From contig JAPUKV010000069.1 in NCBI GenBank assembly GCA_027295475.1, positions 1 through 35,548 of the forward strand: a stretch of 35,548 nucleotides of DNA. The letters run 5' to 3'. Origin of the DNA: Pseudomonadota bacterium. GTDB taxonomy: Bacteria > Pseudomonadota > Gammaproteobacteria > Woeseiales > Woeseiaceae. The position numbers were made by a program, and so were the translations under genes. Positions 15,434 to 23,342 of this stretch are shown piece by piece. Under the pieces are notes generated by a model. That model was given only the letters and a program-made list of their open reading frames with translations, made no database searches and was not told the origin of the DNA. Each line of letters starts with the position of its first letter. Positions within the stretch are counted from its first letter, which is position 1.

Positions 15434-15878
15434 TGGTCCACAAAGGACTCCCTGTAAGAAATCAAGAGGCTTTACGCTCGTCGAGGTAATGGTTGCACTG
15501 GTCATTGCCGCGCTCGGGCTTGCTGCCGTCGCCGCCAGCGTCAGCCAGATGGTCGATGCCGGCTATACCATGCGGCAGAGAACCTATGCGAGCTGGATCG
15601 CACAAAACAAGATCGCCGAATTGCGCCTGGCGAATGTCCTGCCGGATGTCAGCGAGACGTCCGGTGAGACCGACTATGTCGGCCGTGAATGGTCGTGGCG
15701 AGCGACGATTTCCGAGACGGGTGTCGACAACCTTTACCGTGTCGATGTCCAGGTCGGTCTCCGCGATGGCGACGAAAACATCCGTACGGTTACCGGATTT
15801 ATCGGCGAGCCGGGTGTGCCGGGCCAAAGCAATCTCGTTTGGGTCAGAAACTCCCTTGCCGTCGGTGAGGCCGAATGA
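15426..15878 (+). CDS. gspI: Type II secretion minor pseudopilin GspI
   Basis: GspI nucleates the pseudopilus tip with GspJ and GspK. The prepilin site is KKSRG|FTLVEVMVALVIAALGLAAVAAS (Gly15, Glu at +5), then the GspI-typical YTMRQRTYASWIAQNKIAELRL and EWSWRATIS segments. I chose ATG 15426, which overlaps the end of gspH by eight bases and gives a 15-residue leader. The frame runs upstream to 15351 inside gspH, which is unlikely to be translated. The 150-residue size fits the family. Confidence 0.93.
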   Translation: MTSGPQRTPCKKSRGFTLVEVMVALVIAALGLAAVAASVSQMVDAGYTMRQRTYASWIAQNKIAELRLANVLPDVSETSGETDYVGREWSWRATISETGVDNLYRVDVQVGLRDGDENIRTVTGFIGEPGVPGQSNLVWVRNSLAVGEAE

Positions 15879-16495
15879 TGGTTTTGCCCAGAGTGCAGAA
15901 GGCATTTACCTTGATCGAGGTGCTGGTTGCCTTCGCCATCTTCGGCATCCTGGCTGCCTTCGCCTATGGCGCCCTCAGCCAGACGCTTTTGAGCGCAGAG
16001 ATACTTGGCGAGCGAATGGATCGCCTGCAGGCCATTCAAAAGTCTGTCCGGTATCTCAGCCACGACTTTCTGCAGCTTGCGCCCCGCCCCGTGCGTCAGG
16101 AACTCGGCGACTCGTTCGACCCCGCTCTGCTAACTGATTTCAGTTCCGAGTTTGCGCTCGAATTGACACACGGCGGCTGGAGCAATCCTGTCGCGCTCCC
16201 TCGCGGGACCTTGCAACGCAGCGCGTACAGGCTCGAGGACGATGAACTCGTGCGGTACTACTGGACGGTACTTGATCGCACCTTAAGCAATGAGGCCATC
16301 GGTGTGACCATCCTCGACGGCGTGGAGAGCCTGCTATTTCGCTACCTCCTGGACAGCGGGGACTGGATCGAACAATGGCCGCCGCCGACGTTGCCGGGAC
16401 CGCTCGGCCTCCGCCAGCGGCCGCGGGCAGTCGAGATCGTGTTGACGCTTCAGGATGAAGGCGAGATCCGGCGGATCATCGAGATCGCACCATGA
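15875..16495 (+). CDS. gspJ: Type II secretion minor pseudopilin GspJ with Ala at the cleavage site
   Basis: GspJ is a pseudopilus tip subunit. The N-terminus VQKA|FTLIEVLVAFAIFGILAAFAYGALSQ has the pseudopilin helix with Glu at +5, then ERMDRLQAIQKSVRYLSHDFLQLAPRPVR and the beta-rich domain ending with VEIVLTLQDEGEIRRIIEIAP. The residue before the cleavage point is Ala10 (codon GCA), not the near-invariant Gly. Length (206) is normal. The start overlaps the gspI stop (ATGATG; either ATG is possible), and the stop overlaps the gspK start (ATGA). Confidence 0.93.
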   Translation: MMVLPRVQKAFTLIEVLVAFAIFGILAAFAYGALSQTLLSAEILGERMDRLQAIQKSVRYLSHDFLQLAPRPVRQELGDSFDPALLTDFSSEFALELTHGGWSNPVALPRGTLQRSAYRLEDDELVRYYWTVLDRTLSNEAIGVTILDGVESLLFRYLLDSGDWIEQWPPPTLPGPLGLRQRPRAVEIVLTLQDEGEIRRIIEIAP

Positions 16496-17415
16496 AAAGA
16501 GGCACCACCAACCGCGGCGTCGCGTTGATAACGGCAATGCTCATCACAGCGCTTGCCAGCATGGTTGCCGCAAACCTCGCCTGGGACAACGCACTGGACG
16601 TGAGGCGCACGATGGTTCTGCTGCACCACGAACAGGCTGTGCAGGTCGCACTTGGCGCCGAAAGCTGGGTGATCGGCATCCTGCACCAGGACCTCGAGGA
16701 CAGTGAGACCGATCATCTCGGTGAAATCTGGGCGTTCGAATTACCTGGGCTGCCAATTGACGGCGGAGAGCTAACCGGAACCATCGAGGACCTGCAGGGG
16801 CGTTTCAACGTCAATAACCTGATAGATGACAATGGCGAGGTCGTACCGGAATCCCTGGAGCGCTTTCGACGACTGCTGATTGCACTCGAGCTTGATCCTC
16901 GCTTTGCCGGCATTGCCGCCGACTGGATCGACAGCGACATCGAGGCGGCGTTTCCCGACGGCGCGGAAGATCCGATATACACCGGGATAATCCCGCCGTA
17001 TCGTAGCGCCAATCAAAGCCTCACCAGCGCCAGCGAGTTCGCGGCTCTGCAGGGAATGACAAGAGAGAGCTTCAATATCCTTCGCCCGCACATTACAGCC
17101 TTGCCCGGACGAACGAACATCAATATCAATACGGCGACCGGACCAGTGTTGCAGTCACTCGACGAAAACTTATCTGCGGCGGATGTCGAAAGGCTTCTTG
17201 CGGAACGCGAAAGTGCCGGTTTTGCCGATATTCAGAGCACCTTCTCATCTCTTGTCACCCCGGATGTGTTAAATACGCTTGACGAATCGACGAACTATTT
17301 TCAATTGAAGGTGGTGGTACGGATTGACACGGTTCGGGTCACCTTGTACAGCATGCTTCAGCGCGGACCTCAGGGCGGTGTTGCCCCGATCCTGCGAAGC
17401 CTCGGAACGACCTGA
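16492..17415 (+). CDS. gspK: Type II secretion minor pseudopilin GspK
   Basis: GspK caps the pseudopilus. The site is TNRG|VALITAMLITALASMVAANLAW (Gly9); the +5 residue is Thr14 instead of Glu, which is characteristic of GspK because it is the outermost subunit. LTGTIEDLQGRFNVNNLID, DPRFAGIAADWIDSD and the helix-hairpin-helix-like segment LPGRTNININTATGPVLQSL are diagnostic of GspK. At 307 residues it is the largest pseudopilin here, as expected. It overlaps gspJ by four bases and ends two bases before gspL. Confidence 0.94.
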   Translation: MKRGTTNRGVALITAMLITALASMVAANLAWDNALDVRRTMVLLHHEQAVQVALGAESWVIGILHQDLEDSETDHLGEIWAFELPGLPIDGGELTGTIEDLQGRFNVNNLIDDNGEVVPESLERFRRLLIALELDPRFAGIAADWIDSDIEAAFPDGAEDPIYTGIIPPYRSANQSLTSASEFAALQGMTRESFNILRPHITALPGRTNININTATGPVLQSLDENLSAADVERLLAERESAGFADIQSTFSSLVTPDVLNTLDESTNYFQLKVVVRIDTVRVTLYSMLQRGPQGGVAPILRSLGTT

Positions 17416-17417
17416 GT

Positions 17418-18698
17418 ATGGCGGAATTCCTGGTAATACGAATTGGTGAGGGGGCTGACCAACTGGCTCAATGGATCGCGGTTGACAGCACCGGTGCGCG
17501 CCGGAGTCCGCCGTTGACAGGCCCCCTGAGCGAGGCCGGCACCGATATCGGCAATCGTCAGATCATTGTCCTGGTGCCCAGCACGGAGGTTCTCACGACC
17601 AGTGTCGACTTACCGGTGAAAGGCGGATCGCGGCTCCACGCGGCCCTGCCCTACGCGCTCGAAGACCAGCTTGCCGAAGATGTCGACCAGCTGCATTTTG
17701 CGCCCGGCACGCGCAGAAGCAGCGGCAGAATTCCGGTGGCTATCGTCAGTCGAAAACGACTTGCCGAATGGATTGAATGGCTGACCGAGTCCGGCATTAA
17801 ACCTTCTGCCATGATTTCCGATAACTATGGACTCGCGCGAATACCGGGAACGATCAGCATGCTCGTCGCCGAAGGTCAGGTGATGATCAATGACGGTGCA
17901 GATGTTGAACTCGTCATGCAGGGCGTCAGCCCGACTGACGCCCTCGCGGCCATCGGCGCTCTCGATGACACTGCGGACGGCGATGACCGCGAGTCGAATC
18001 AAGCTGCGTCGCCCGCAATGCCCAGACATGTACTCGTTTATTGTGAACCGCAAGACGAGGAAAAATATCAGCACGACTGGCTGGCAATCCGCAACGAAAT
18101 GGAGAGTGTCGATGTCAACCTGCTGTCGGACGGCGTGATGCCCCGGTTGGCCGTTACCGTCGCGAGCGGCGCCGGCATCAACCTGCTGCAGGGCGATTTT
18201 GGAGCAAAAACAGAGTACTCGGGATTACTCAGGCCATGGCGCTATGCGGCCATCCTGTTGCTCGCCCTGGGTCTCGTCGGCACTGCTGCGAAGGCGACTG
18301 ACTTATATATACTGAAGCGGCAGGAAGCTGAATTGAAGCAGCAGTTTGAAACCGAGTACCGGCAGATTGCCCCGGGTGCGTCTTCGGTCGAAGACCCTAT
18401 CCGACTCGTCGCCTCACTAAGAGCAAGGCTCGGTACATCTGGAACACCAGCCCTGTTCCTTCAGTCACTCGAGCAACTCAGCCGCGCCTTGCAACAGAAC
18501 CAAGAAGCGCGTATCGAAGCGATAAGCTATCGGGCTGGCGTCGTCGACATCCGGTTGAGCGCACCAAATGTGTCGACGCTGGATAGAATTCAGCGTGGTA
18601 TCAGCGAAAACGGACAGTTCGAGGCTGCCATCAAATCAACCGACCAGGATGGCGACAGCGTCAGCAGCCGGATTCAGATAAAGGCAAGCGGCGAATGA
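17418..18698 (+). CDS. gspL: Type II secretion inner-membrane protein GspL
   Basis: GspL links the cytoplasmic ATPase GspE to the inner-membrane platform. The N-terminal two thirds form the actin-like cytoplasmic domain (QIIVLVPSTEVLTTSVDLP, RLHAALPYALEDQLAEDVDQLHFA are recognisable PulL/GspL segments). One membrane helix lies at about residues 272-292 (WRYAAILLLALGLVGTAAK), followed by a periplasmic ferredoxin-like domain. A NLLQGDFGAKTEYSGLLRPW motif precedes the helix, as in the family. The 426 residues are in the usual range. Its stop overlaps the gspM ATG. Confidence 0.93.
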   Translation: MAEFLVIRIGEGADQLAQWIAVDSTGARRSPPLTGPLSEAGTDIGNRQIIVLVPSTEVLTTSVDLPVKGGSRLHAALPYALEDQLAEDVDQLHFAPGTRRSSGRIPVAIVSRKRLAEWIEWLTESGIKPSAMISDNYGLARIPGTISMLVAEGQVMINDGADVELVMQGVSPTDALAAIGALDDTADGDDRESNQAASPAMPRHVLVYCEPQDEEKYQHDWLAIRNEMESVDVNLLSDGVMPRLAVTVASGAGINLLQGDFGAKTEYSGLLRPWRYAAILLLALGLVGTAAKATDLYILKRQEAELKQQFETEYRQIAPGASSVEDPIRLVASLRARLGTSGTPALFLQSLEQLSRALQQNQEARIEAISYRAGVVDIRLSAPNVSTLDRIQRGISENGQFEAAIKSTDQDGDSVSSRIQIKASGE

Positions 18699-19177
18699 GA
18701 GACTGGTTTGAATCTCTGGAATCGCGCGAACGGGTGTTCGTACTAGCGGCCGCAGTGGCTCTGGTGATTGCTGTTTTGTATCTCGGTATCTGGATGCCGC
18801 TGGATCGCGGGCAAAAGAGCCTCTCGCTCAGTGTCGATAACTGGAAAATTGCTTTGACCGAACTTCGCCCGCTGAAAGGTCAGTTGCAAAATTCGGGATC
18901 GGGACGAATACAGCAGACGGGCCGCAACCAATCGCTCGTCGTGATCATCGATAACACACTCAGGGAGCGCGGCTTATACAACTCGTTGCAACGCAGTCAG
19001 CCAACGACCAGCAACGGAATCCGTGTTGAATTCAAAAACGTCGCGTTCGACGACCTGGTACTCTGGCTCGGCGATCTGAGTACGAGATACGACCTGCAGC
19101 TGGAGTCAGGGAGCTTCTCCAATCCCGGGGATATTGAGGGGCGCATCAACTCCACGTTGATATTGGAAAGAAGCTGA
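18695..19177 (+). CDS. gspM: Type II secretion inner-membrane protein GspM
   Basis: GspM partners GspL in the inner membrane. It has a short cytoplasmic N-terminus (RDWFESLESRER), one membrane helix at about residues 14-34 (VFVLAAAVALVIAVLYLGIWMPL), then a periplasmic domain with NGIRVEFKNVAFDDLVLWLGDLS, the GspM signature. It is 160 residues, standard for the family. It starts by ATGA overlap with gspL and ends two bases before gspN. Confidence 0.92.
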   Translation: MRDWFESLESRERVFVLAAAVALVIAVLYLGIWMPLDRGQKSLSLSVDNWKIALTELRPLKGQLQNSGSGRIQQTGRNQSLVVIIDNTLRERGLYNSLQRSQPTTSNGIRVEFKNVAFDDLVLWLGDLSTRYDLQLESGSFSNPGDIEGRINSTLILERS

Positions 19178-19179
19178 AA

Positions 19180-19917
19180 ATGGCAAGTCCGCAACGCCTG
19201 ATTCTCGCCGGTATCGCAACGCTCGTTATCGGACTCATCATCACATTTCCAGCCAGGGTAGCCTATCAGTGGTTCGCACCGGATGAACTAAAGCTAGGCG
19301 ACATCAGTGGATCCGTCTGGCGCGGCGCCGCAGCACAGGGCTCTGCCGGCGGTGTCTATCTGACGAATGTCAGGTGGAGTTTCCGGCCGCTCGGCCTGTT
19401 GACAGGACAGCTCCGATTCGCGACCAGCAGCAATCCGGCATCGGGGTTTCTTGATGCGGATATCGCTATTGGCGCAGGCGGCAGCGTGACGATGTCGGAT
19501 GTCACGGCTGCGGTGTCACTCGCCGCACTGGCAGATGCATTCCCATTGGGTGGCATTGAGGGCGACGTCAGCCTGCAATTCGAAGAACTCGTGATCAAAG
19601 GTGGCGTGCCGGTCGAAGCCACCGGCACGATCAACATTGCGAATCTCGTCTCGCGATATCTTTCTCCAACACCGCTCGGTGATTACCGGGCCGAGTTTCA
19701 GACAGCGGACGATGGCATTCTGGCCTCTGTTGAAGCCATCAGCGGCGTGCTCGAACTTGTCGGGACGATCAGGCTGACGCCAGACCGGAATTACGAATTT
19801 ATCGGCCAGGTTGCGGCCAAGCCAAATGCACCGCTCAATATCACGCAGCAGCTACAGTATCTCGGCACGCCGAATTCGCGTGGCCAGCGCGAATTTCGGC
19901 TGGAAGGGCGATTATAG
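19180..19917 (+). CDS. gspN: Type II secretion protein GspN
   Basis: GspN is an accessory inner-membrane protein present in a subset of type II systems. An N-terminal anchor (about residues 7-27, LILAGIATLVIGLIITFPARVAYQW) is followed by a periplasmic domain with the family segment LGDISGSVWRGAAAQG and RWSFRPLGLLTGQL, and the C-terminal YLGTPNSRGQREFRLEGRL. At 245 residues it is typical. It is the last gene of the run; gspC, which often flanks it in function, is not in the window. A REP-like palindrome follows a few bases after the stop. Confidence 0.9.
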   Translation: MASPQRLILAGIATLVIGLIITFPARVAYQWFAPDELKLGDISGSVWRGAAAQGSAGGVYLTNVRWSFRPLGLLTGQLRFATSSNPASGFLDADIAIGAGGSVTMSDVTAAVSLAALADAFPLGGIEGDVSLQFEELVIKGGVPVEATGTINIANLVSRYLSPTPLGDYRAEFQTADDGILASVEAISGVLELVGTIRLTPDRNYEFIGQVAAKPNAPLNITQQLQYLGTPNSRGQREFRLEGRL

Positions 19918-19920
19918 CGC

Positions 19921-19951
19921 GTCGTAGGAGCCCGTCCTGACGGGCGATTTT
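19921..19951 (+). repeat. REP-like palindromic element, copy 1, also a possible gsp terminator
   Basis: The element has a GTAGGAGC head, then a perfect stem GCCCGTC (19930-19936) and GACGGGC (19939-19945) with a two-base loop, followed by GATTTTAT. The head-plus-palindrome layout is that of REP elements in Pseudomonas and Xanthomonadales-like genomes. It sits between the convergent ends of gspN and addA, touching the addA stop codon, and the T-rich tail could stop gsp transcription. A second copy in opposite orientation is at 27269-27299 (about 24 of 31 bases match). Confidence 0.7.
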
Positions 19952-22900
19952 ATCCAAGCGAGACCTCGCGGAATTTCTGCAGTAAGGGGAAATACAGTGC
20001 CACACGGACCGGCGCGTCGGTCAGGCTCCGGTAGAGCCGCGCGTATTTTTCCAGCTGTGCCCGGTATCGCTCCGACTCCTGATCAAGAAATCCTTCGACG
20101 TCGCCTCCTTCGTGCGAGCTGGTTTTGTAATCGATGATCCAGTGCACGCCGTCTTCATCGATGCGTACCCTGTCTATAATGACGGACTCGACTTTGCCAT
20201 TCCAAAGGCCCGTCACGGCAAGTTCGGCGTGCCCCTCACCATAAAGGGTCCACCGGCCTTGCGGGTCGCTGAGGATGCCACGAAGGGCCAAATCGACACG
20301 ATCGCAGATCTCCGTGATCTCTTTTGCAGGCACACCGAGTCTCTCCGACCATCGCTCATTGACCGAACGCCATTCCGCTAGCGAGTCTGCCTCCAGTTGC
20401 ACGGTGCCGTCAGCGGCCTTTTGCAGCCATCGATGCACGATTGTTCCCGCATGTCGAGCGCTACTGCCGACCCAGTAATATTCAACCACGGTCTCCGCAG
20501 ACATTTCCTTATTTATCGCTGTCGTGTCCGGTGTTGGCAAGGCCGGTGCATGCGGCAATTTCCACTGACTTGCAAACCGTCGCAGCAAGGGTTCGACAAG
20601 TTTGCTGTCCTCATCGGATTCGCCGGGCAAGTTGTCAGGGTTGAACGCATTTTCGAATGCCGACTCCAGTGATGGCCATATCCGGTGCAACAAACTTCCA
20701 GCATGTGGCGGACGAAAACTCTGGCCATCGCTCGCAAGCGGTACATGGCCCAGAATGTGCAAGGATTTTCTAGCCCTTGTGCATGCGACGTAAAGCAGCC
20801 TGTCCTGCTCAAGTTCGTCTTTGTCGCGTTCGGAGATTTCGATAAAGCGATGCAGCGGATCGTGCTCGAGCTCCGATCGGGAACCGACCGGACTGATGAT
20901 CATGTCGATGCTACCGTGCTGGCCTGGAAAATTCAGCCAACTCAGTACTGATTTCTCGCTTTTTCCGGCCGCCCGGCCGAGTCCGTACAGCAATACATGA
21001 TCGAATTGCAGGCCTTTGGCCCTGTGCATGGTCATTACCTGTAGCCGGCAGTCAATGCTCGCGGTACTCGACACGCGCTCATCATCGAGCAAGCTCTCCA
21101 GATTGGCAACGTCTGCGAGCGTCCCTGCCGTCTCGAATTTATCGACGACAGACAGGAACCGATATATGTTTTCCAGTTCCTCTTCGCCGTTCAGGAATGC
21201 CGGACCGCCGAGTGAGAACCAGGCCACCTCAAGCCGTTCTCTTAGAGATTCGCCAGCATTTCTATCCAGCTGTCGCTGCATCGTTTGAACGAATGTCTGC
21301 ACTCGCTGCGTCGACTCCGTACTGAGCCGGGAGCTCAAATCCTCGCTTCGTAAAAGATCCCAGACAATGCTTTGCGAATCGTTTTTCAAGATCCGGTGCA
21401 AGTCGTCCCAGGTCAATCCAACCCAGGGACCACGCAGCAATGCCAGCCACGCGATTCGATCGCCCAGGTGACACATTGCCCGAGTCAGGGCCAGGATATC
21501 GATGATTTCCGGCAAATCGGTCAACCTGTCGATCTCTACAGCTTGATAGGGGATGTCCGCGTTGCGCAGCGCGGCGAGTAAAGGCGGCAAGACCGTCCGA
21601 CTGCGGACGAGTACGGCGATCGTGTCGTCCCGATCCAAGTCCAAACAGGCTCTCAGGACATCGACGCCCTCCTCCGCTTCGACTGCCGAACTGCTGCCGA
21701 ACAATGGATGAATTCTGCAATCGCCTTTTCCGGCATGTTCCTCAACCGACACGGCCTCAGTGTAAGCAATCGCGCCAGCGGAAACGTCGTCGTGGGCAGG
21801 CAGCGTTTCTTTAAACGTGTTGTTGAACCAGCGCACCAGATTCTCGCCTGAGCGAAAGTTCCGTCTCAGCACTAGCGGTGCCAGCGAGAGATCGGCAATG
21901 CCCTGGTCTCTTGCAATAAGAAACTGACCGACTTCCGCGTTTCGAAACCGATAAATCGACTGCATTGGATCACCGACGCAAAAGAGTGTTCGACCATCGC
22001 CATCTATCCAGCCGGCGACGAGTTTCTCCAGAAAATTATACTGGGATATGGAAGTGTCCTGCATTTCGTCTATCAACAGATGACTGATCTGATAGTCGAG
22101 CAGGAGCGCCATATCTCCCGGGTCGTCAGTACTGCCGAGCGCCATGTTCGCGGCCAGCGCAACCTCGGTGTGATCGACGACGCCGCGTTCGCCGAAGATT
22201 CGGCGAAGCTCGGTCACCGCGAGCGGCAACAGGTTCAACAAGGCAAGCAAGACATCCCATTGCTCATCGCTGTAGCGATGCGGCGGCAGTTCACGAACTC
22301 TGTGCAAGCTCTTCCGCAACTCGTGCTGGTCGCGAAGATCTTCGAGTAGCGCGAGAATCTCCTTTTTCTCCCCGTTGTCCTGAGCCGGGAAACCATCCTT
22401 TTTGGTGACGATCTTCCGCCAGGTTCCCGACTTCGTCAGCAAGAGTTCGGCGATACTGCACCAGCCCGGCGTTGCATCCGAATCCGTTCCCGGTAAGTCC
22501 GCCAGGCCGGTTAGCAAGGCCAACGGATGATCCGGATTGATTTGGCGCAAGTTCTCCGCCGCGTAGTCTGCCAGGCGCAACAATGCCCCTGTCAGTCCGG
22601 CGGGCATCAGGCCCCTGACGAGCTCAAGTCGCTCCACGACGACTTCGCTAATACGAATCTCGAGCTTGCCTCGGATGGCTTCGATACACTCGCCCCCCGA
22701 GGTGCCGGCTCCGACGAAGCCTAACCACTGATCCCGCGTTTCCAGCATGCGTGCGACGTATTCGATATAGACACCGGTGTTATTGTCGAGATGTACGAGC
22801 GTTCGTTCAACGGCGTCCCGCATGCGGTCGGAGGTCGCCAGCCAGTCGAATGTTGCTGCTGCTGCAGTTCGGTAAATCGCCTGCATCTCGGAATCCGCGA

Positions 22901-23342
22901 GTGTTATCGGCGCGCCTCCCAGTGTGGAGCTTAGGGGCAGCGACCTCGCTATTCCCGCGCTGAACGCATCGAGAGTCAGGATGCGCATACGCCTTGGAAA
23001 CTCGTTTAGTTTCCATTCAAGCTCCGCGTCGCGTTCGAGCACTGCCTTCGCTGCATCAAAAGTGAGGCGCTCATGCGCTTTGGCCGGCTGCGCGCCGCTT
23101 TTCCCGATCGTCAAGGCCTCGAGTACACGTAGCCGCATTTCTGCCGCCGCTTTTCGCGTAAAAGTAATAGCAATGACTTCTTCCGGATTATTGACGATGG
23201 CCAGCAGCTTCAGATAGCGCTGAATGAGGAGCTCCGTCTTTCCGGAACCCGCCGGCGCCTGAACGATATATGAGTGCGTCACGTCCAGCGCACTCAGACG
23301 TGCAGTCCGATCCAATGCTATCAGTTGACTATCGCTCAGCAC
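19950..23342 (-). CDS. addA: UvrD-family helicase/nuclease, AddA-like double-strand-break repair protein
   Basis: All superfamily 1 motifs are visible: QAPAGSGKTELLIQRYL (Walker A, about 28-36), AITFTRKAAAEMR (Ia), LLIDEMQDTSISQ (II), LFCVGDPMQSIYRFRNA (III), LRRNFRSGENLV (IV), VMTMHRAKGLQFDHVLLYGL (V) and LLYVACTRARKSL (VI). Near the C-terminus (about residue 1070) a PD-(D/E)XK nuclease site reads IDRVRIDEDGVHWIIDYKTS followed by a Gln-Tyr-like QLEKYARLY. The 1130 residues and the fused nuclease match AddA rather than UvrD. It overlaps the end of the AddB-like gene by 14 bases, so the pair is co-expressed. The role inferred is end resection before RecA loading, replacing or adding to RecBCD. 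Confidence 0.92.
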   Translation of the reverse strand: MLSDSQLIALDRTARLSALDVTHSYIVQAPAGSGKTELLIQRYLKLLAIVNNPEEVIAITFTRKAAAEMRLRVLEALTIGKSGAQPAKAHERLTFDAAKAVLERDAELEWKLNEFPRRMRILTLDAFSAGIARSLPLSSTLGGAPITLADSEMQAIYRTAAAATFDWLATSDRMRDAVERTLVHLDNNTGVYIEYVARMLETRDQWLGFVGAGTSGGECIEAIRGKLEIRISEVVVERLELVRGLMPAGLTGALLRLADYAAENLRQINPDHPLALLTGLADLPGTDSDATPGWCSIAELLLTKSGTWRKIVTKKDGFPAQDNGEKKEILALLEDLRDQHELRKSLHRVRELPPHRYSDEQWDVLLALLNLLPLAVTELRRIFGERGVVDHTEVALAANMALGSTDDPGDMALLLDYQISHLLIDEMQDTSISQYNFLEKLVAGWIDGDGRTLFCVGDPMQSIYRFRNAEVGQFLIARDQGIADLSLAPLVLRRNFRSGENLVRWFNNTFKETLPAHDDVSAGAIAYTEAVSVEEHAGKGDCRIHPLFGSSSAVEAEEGVDVLRACLDLDRDDTIAVLVRSRTVLPPLLAALRNADIPYQAVEIDRLTDLPEIIDILALTRAMCHLGDRIAWLALLRGPWVGLTWDDLHRILKNDSQSIVWDLLRSEDLSSRLSTESTQRVQTFVQTMQRQLDRNAGESLRERLEVAWFSLGGPAFLNGEEELENIYRFLSVVDKFETAGTLADVANLESLLDDERVSSTASIDCRLQVMTMHRAKGLQFDHVLLYGLGRAAGKSEKSVLSWLNFPGQHGSIDMIISPVGSRSELEHDPLHRFIEISERDKDELEQDRLLYVACTRARKSLHILGHVPLASDGQSFRPPHAGSLLHRIWPSLESAFENAFNPDNLPGESDEDSKLVEPLLRRFASQWKLPHAPALPTPDTTAINKEMSAETVVEYYWVGSSARHAGTIVHRWLQKAADGTVQLEADSLAEWRSVNERWSERLGVPAKEITEICDRVDLALRGILSDPQGRWTLYGEGHAELAVTGLWNGKVESVIIDRVRIDEDGVHWIIDYKTSSHEGGDVEGFLDQESERYRAQLEKYARLYRSLTDAPVRVALYFPLLQKFREVSLG

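Noticed and set aside
19950..23342. Stand-alone UvrD or RecB
   Set aside because: The gene is overlapped by an AddB-like nuclease gene and has the AddA-like C-terminal nuclease; there is no RecC or RecD partner.
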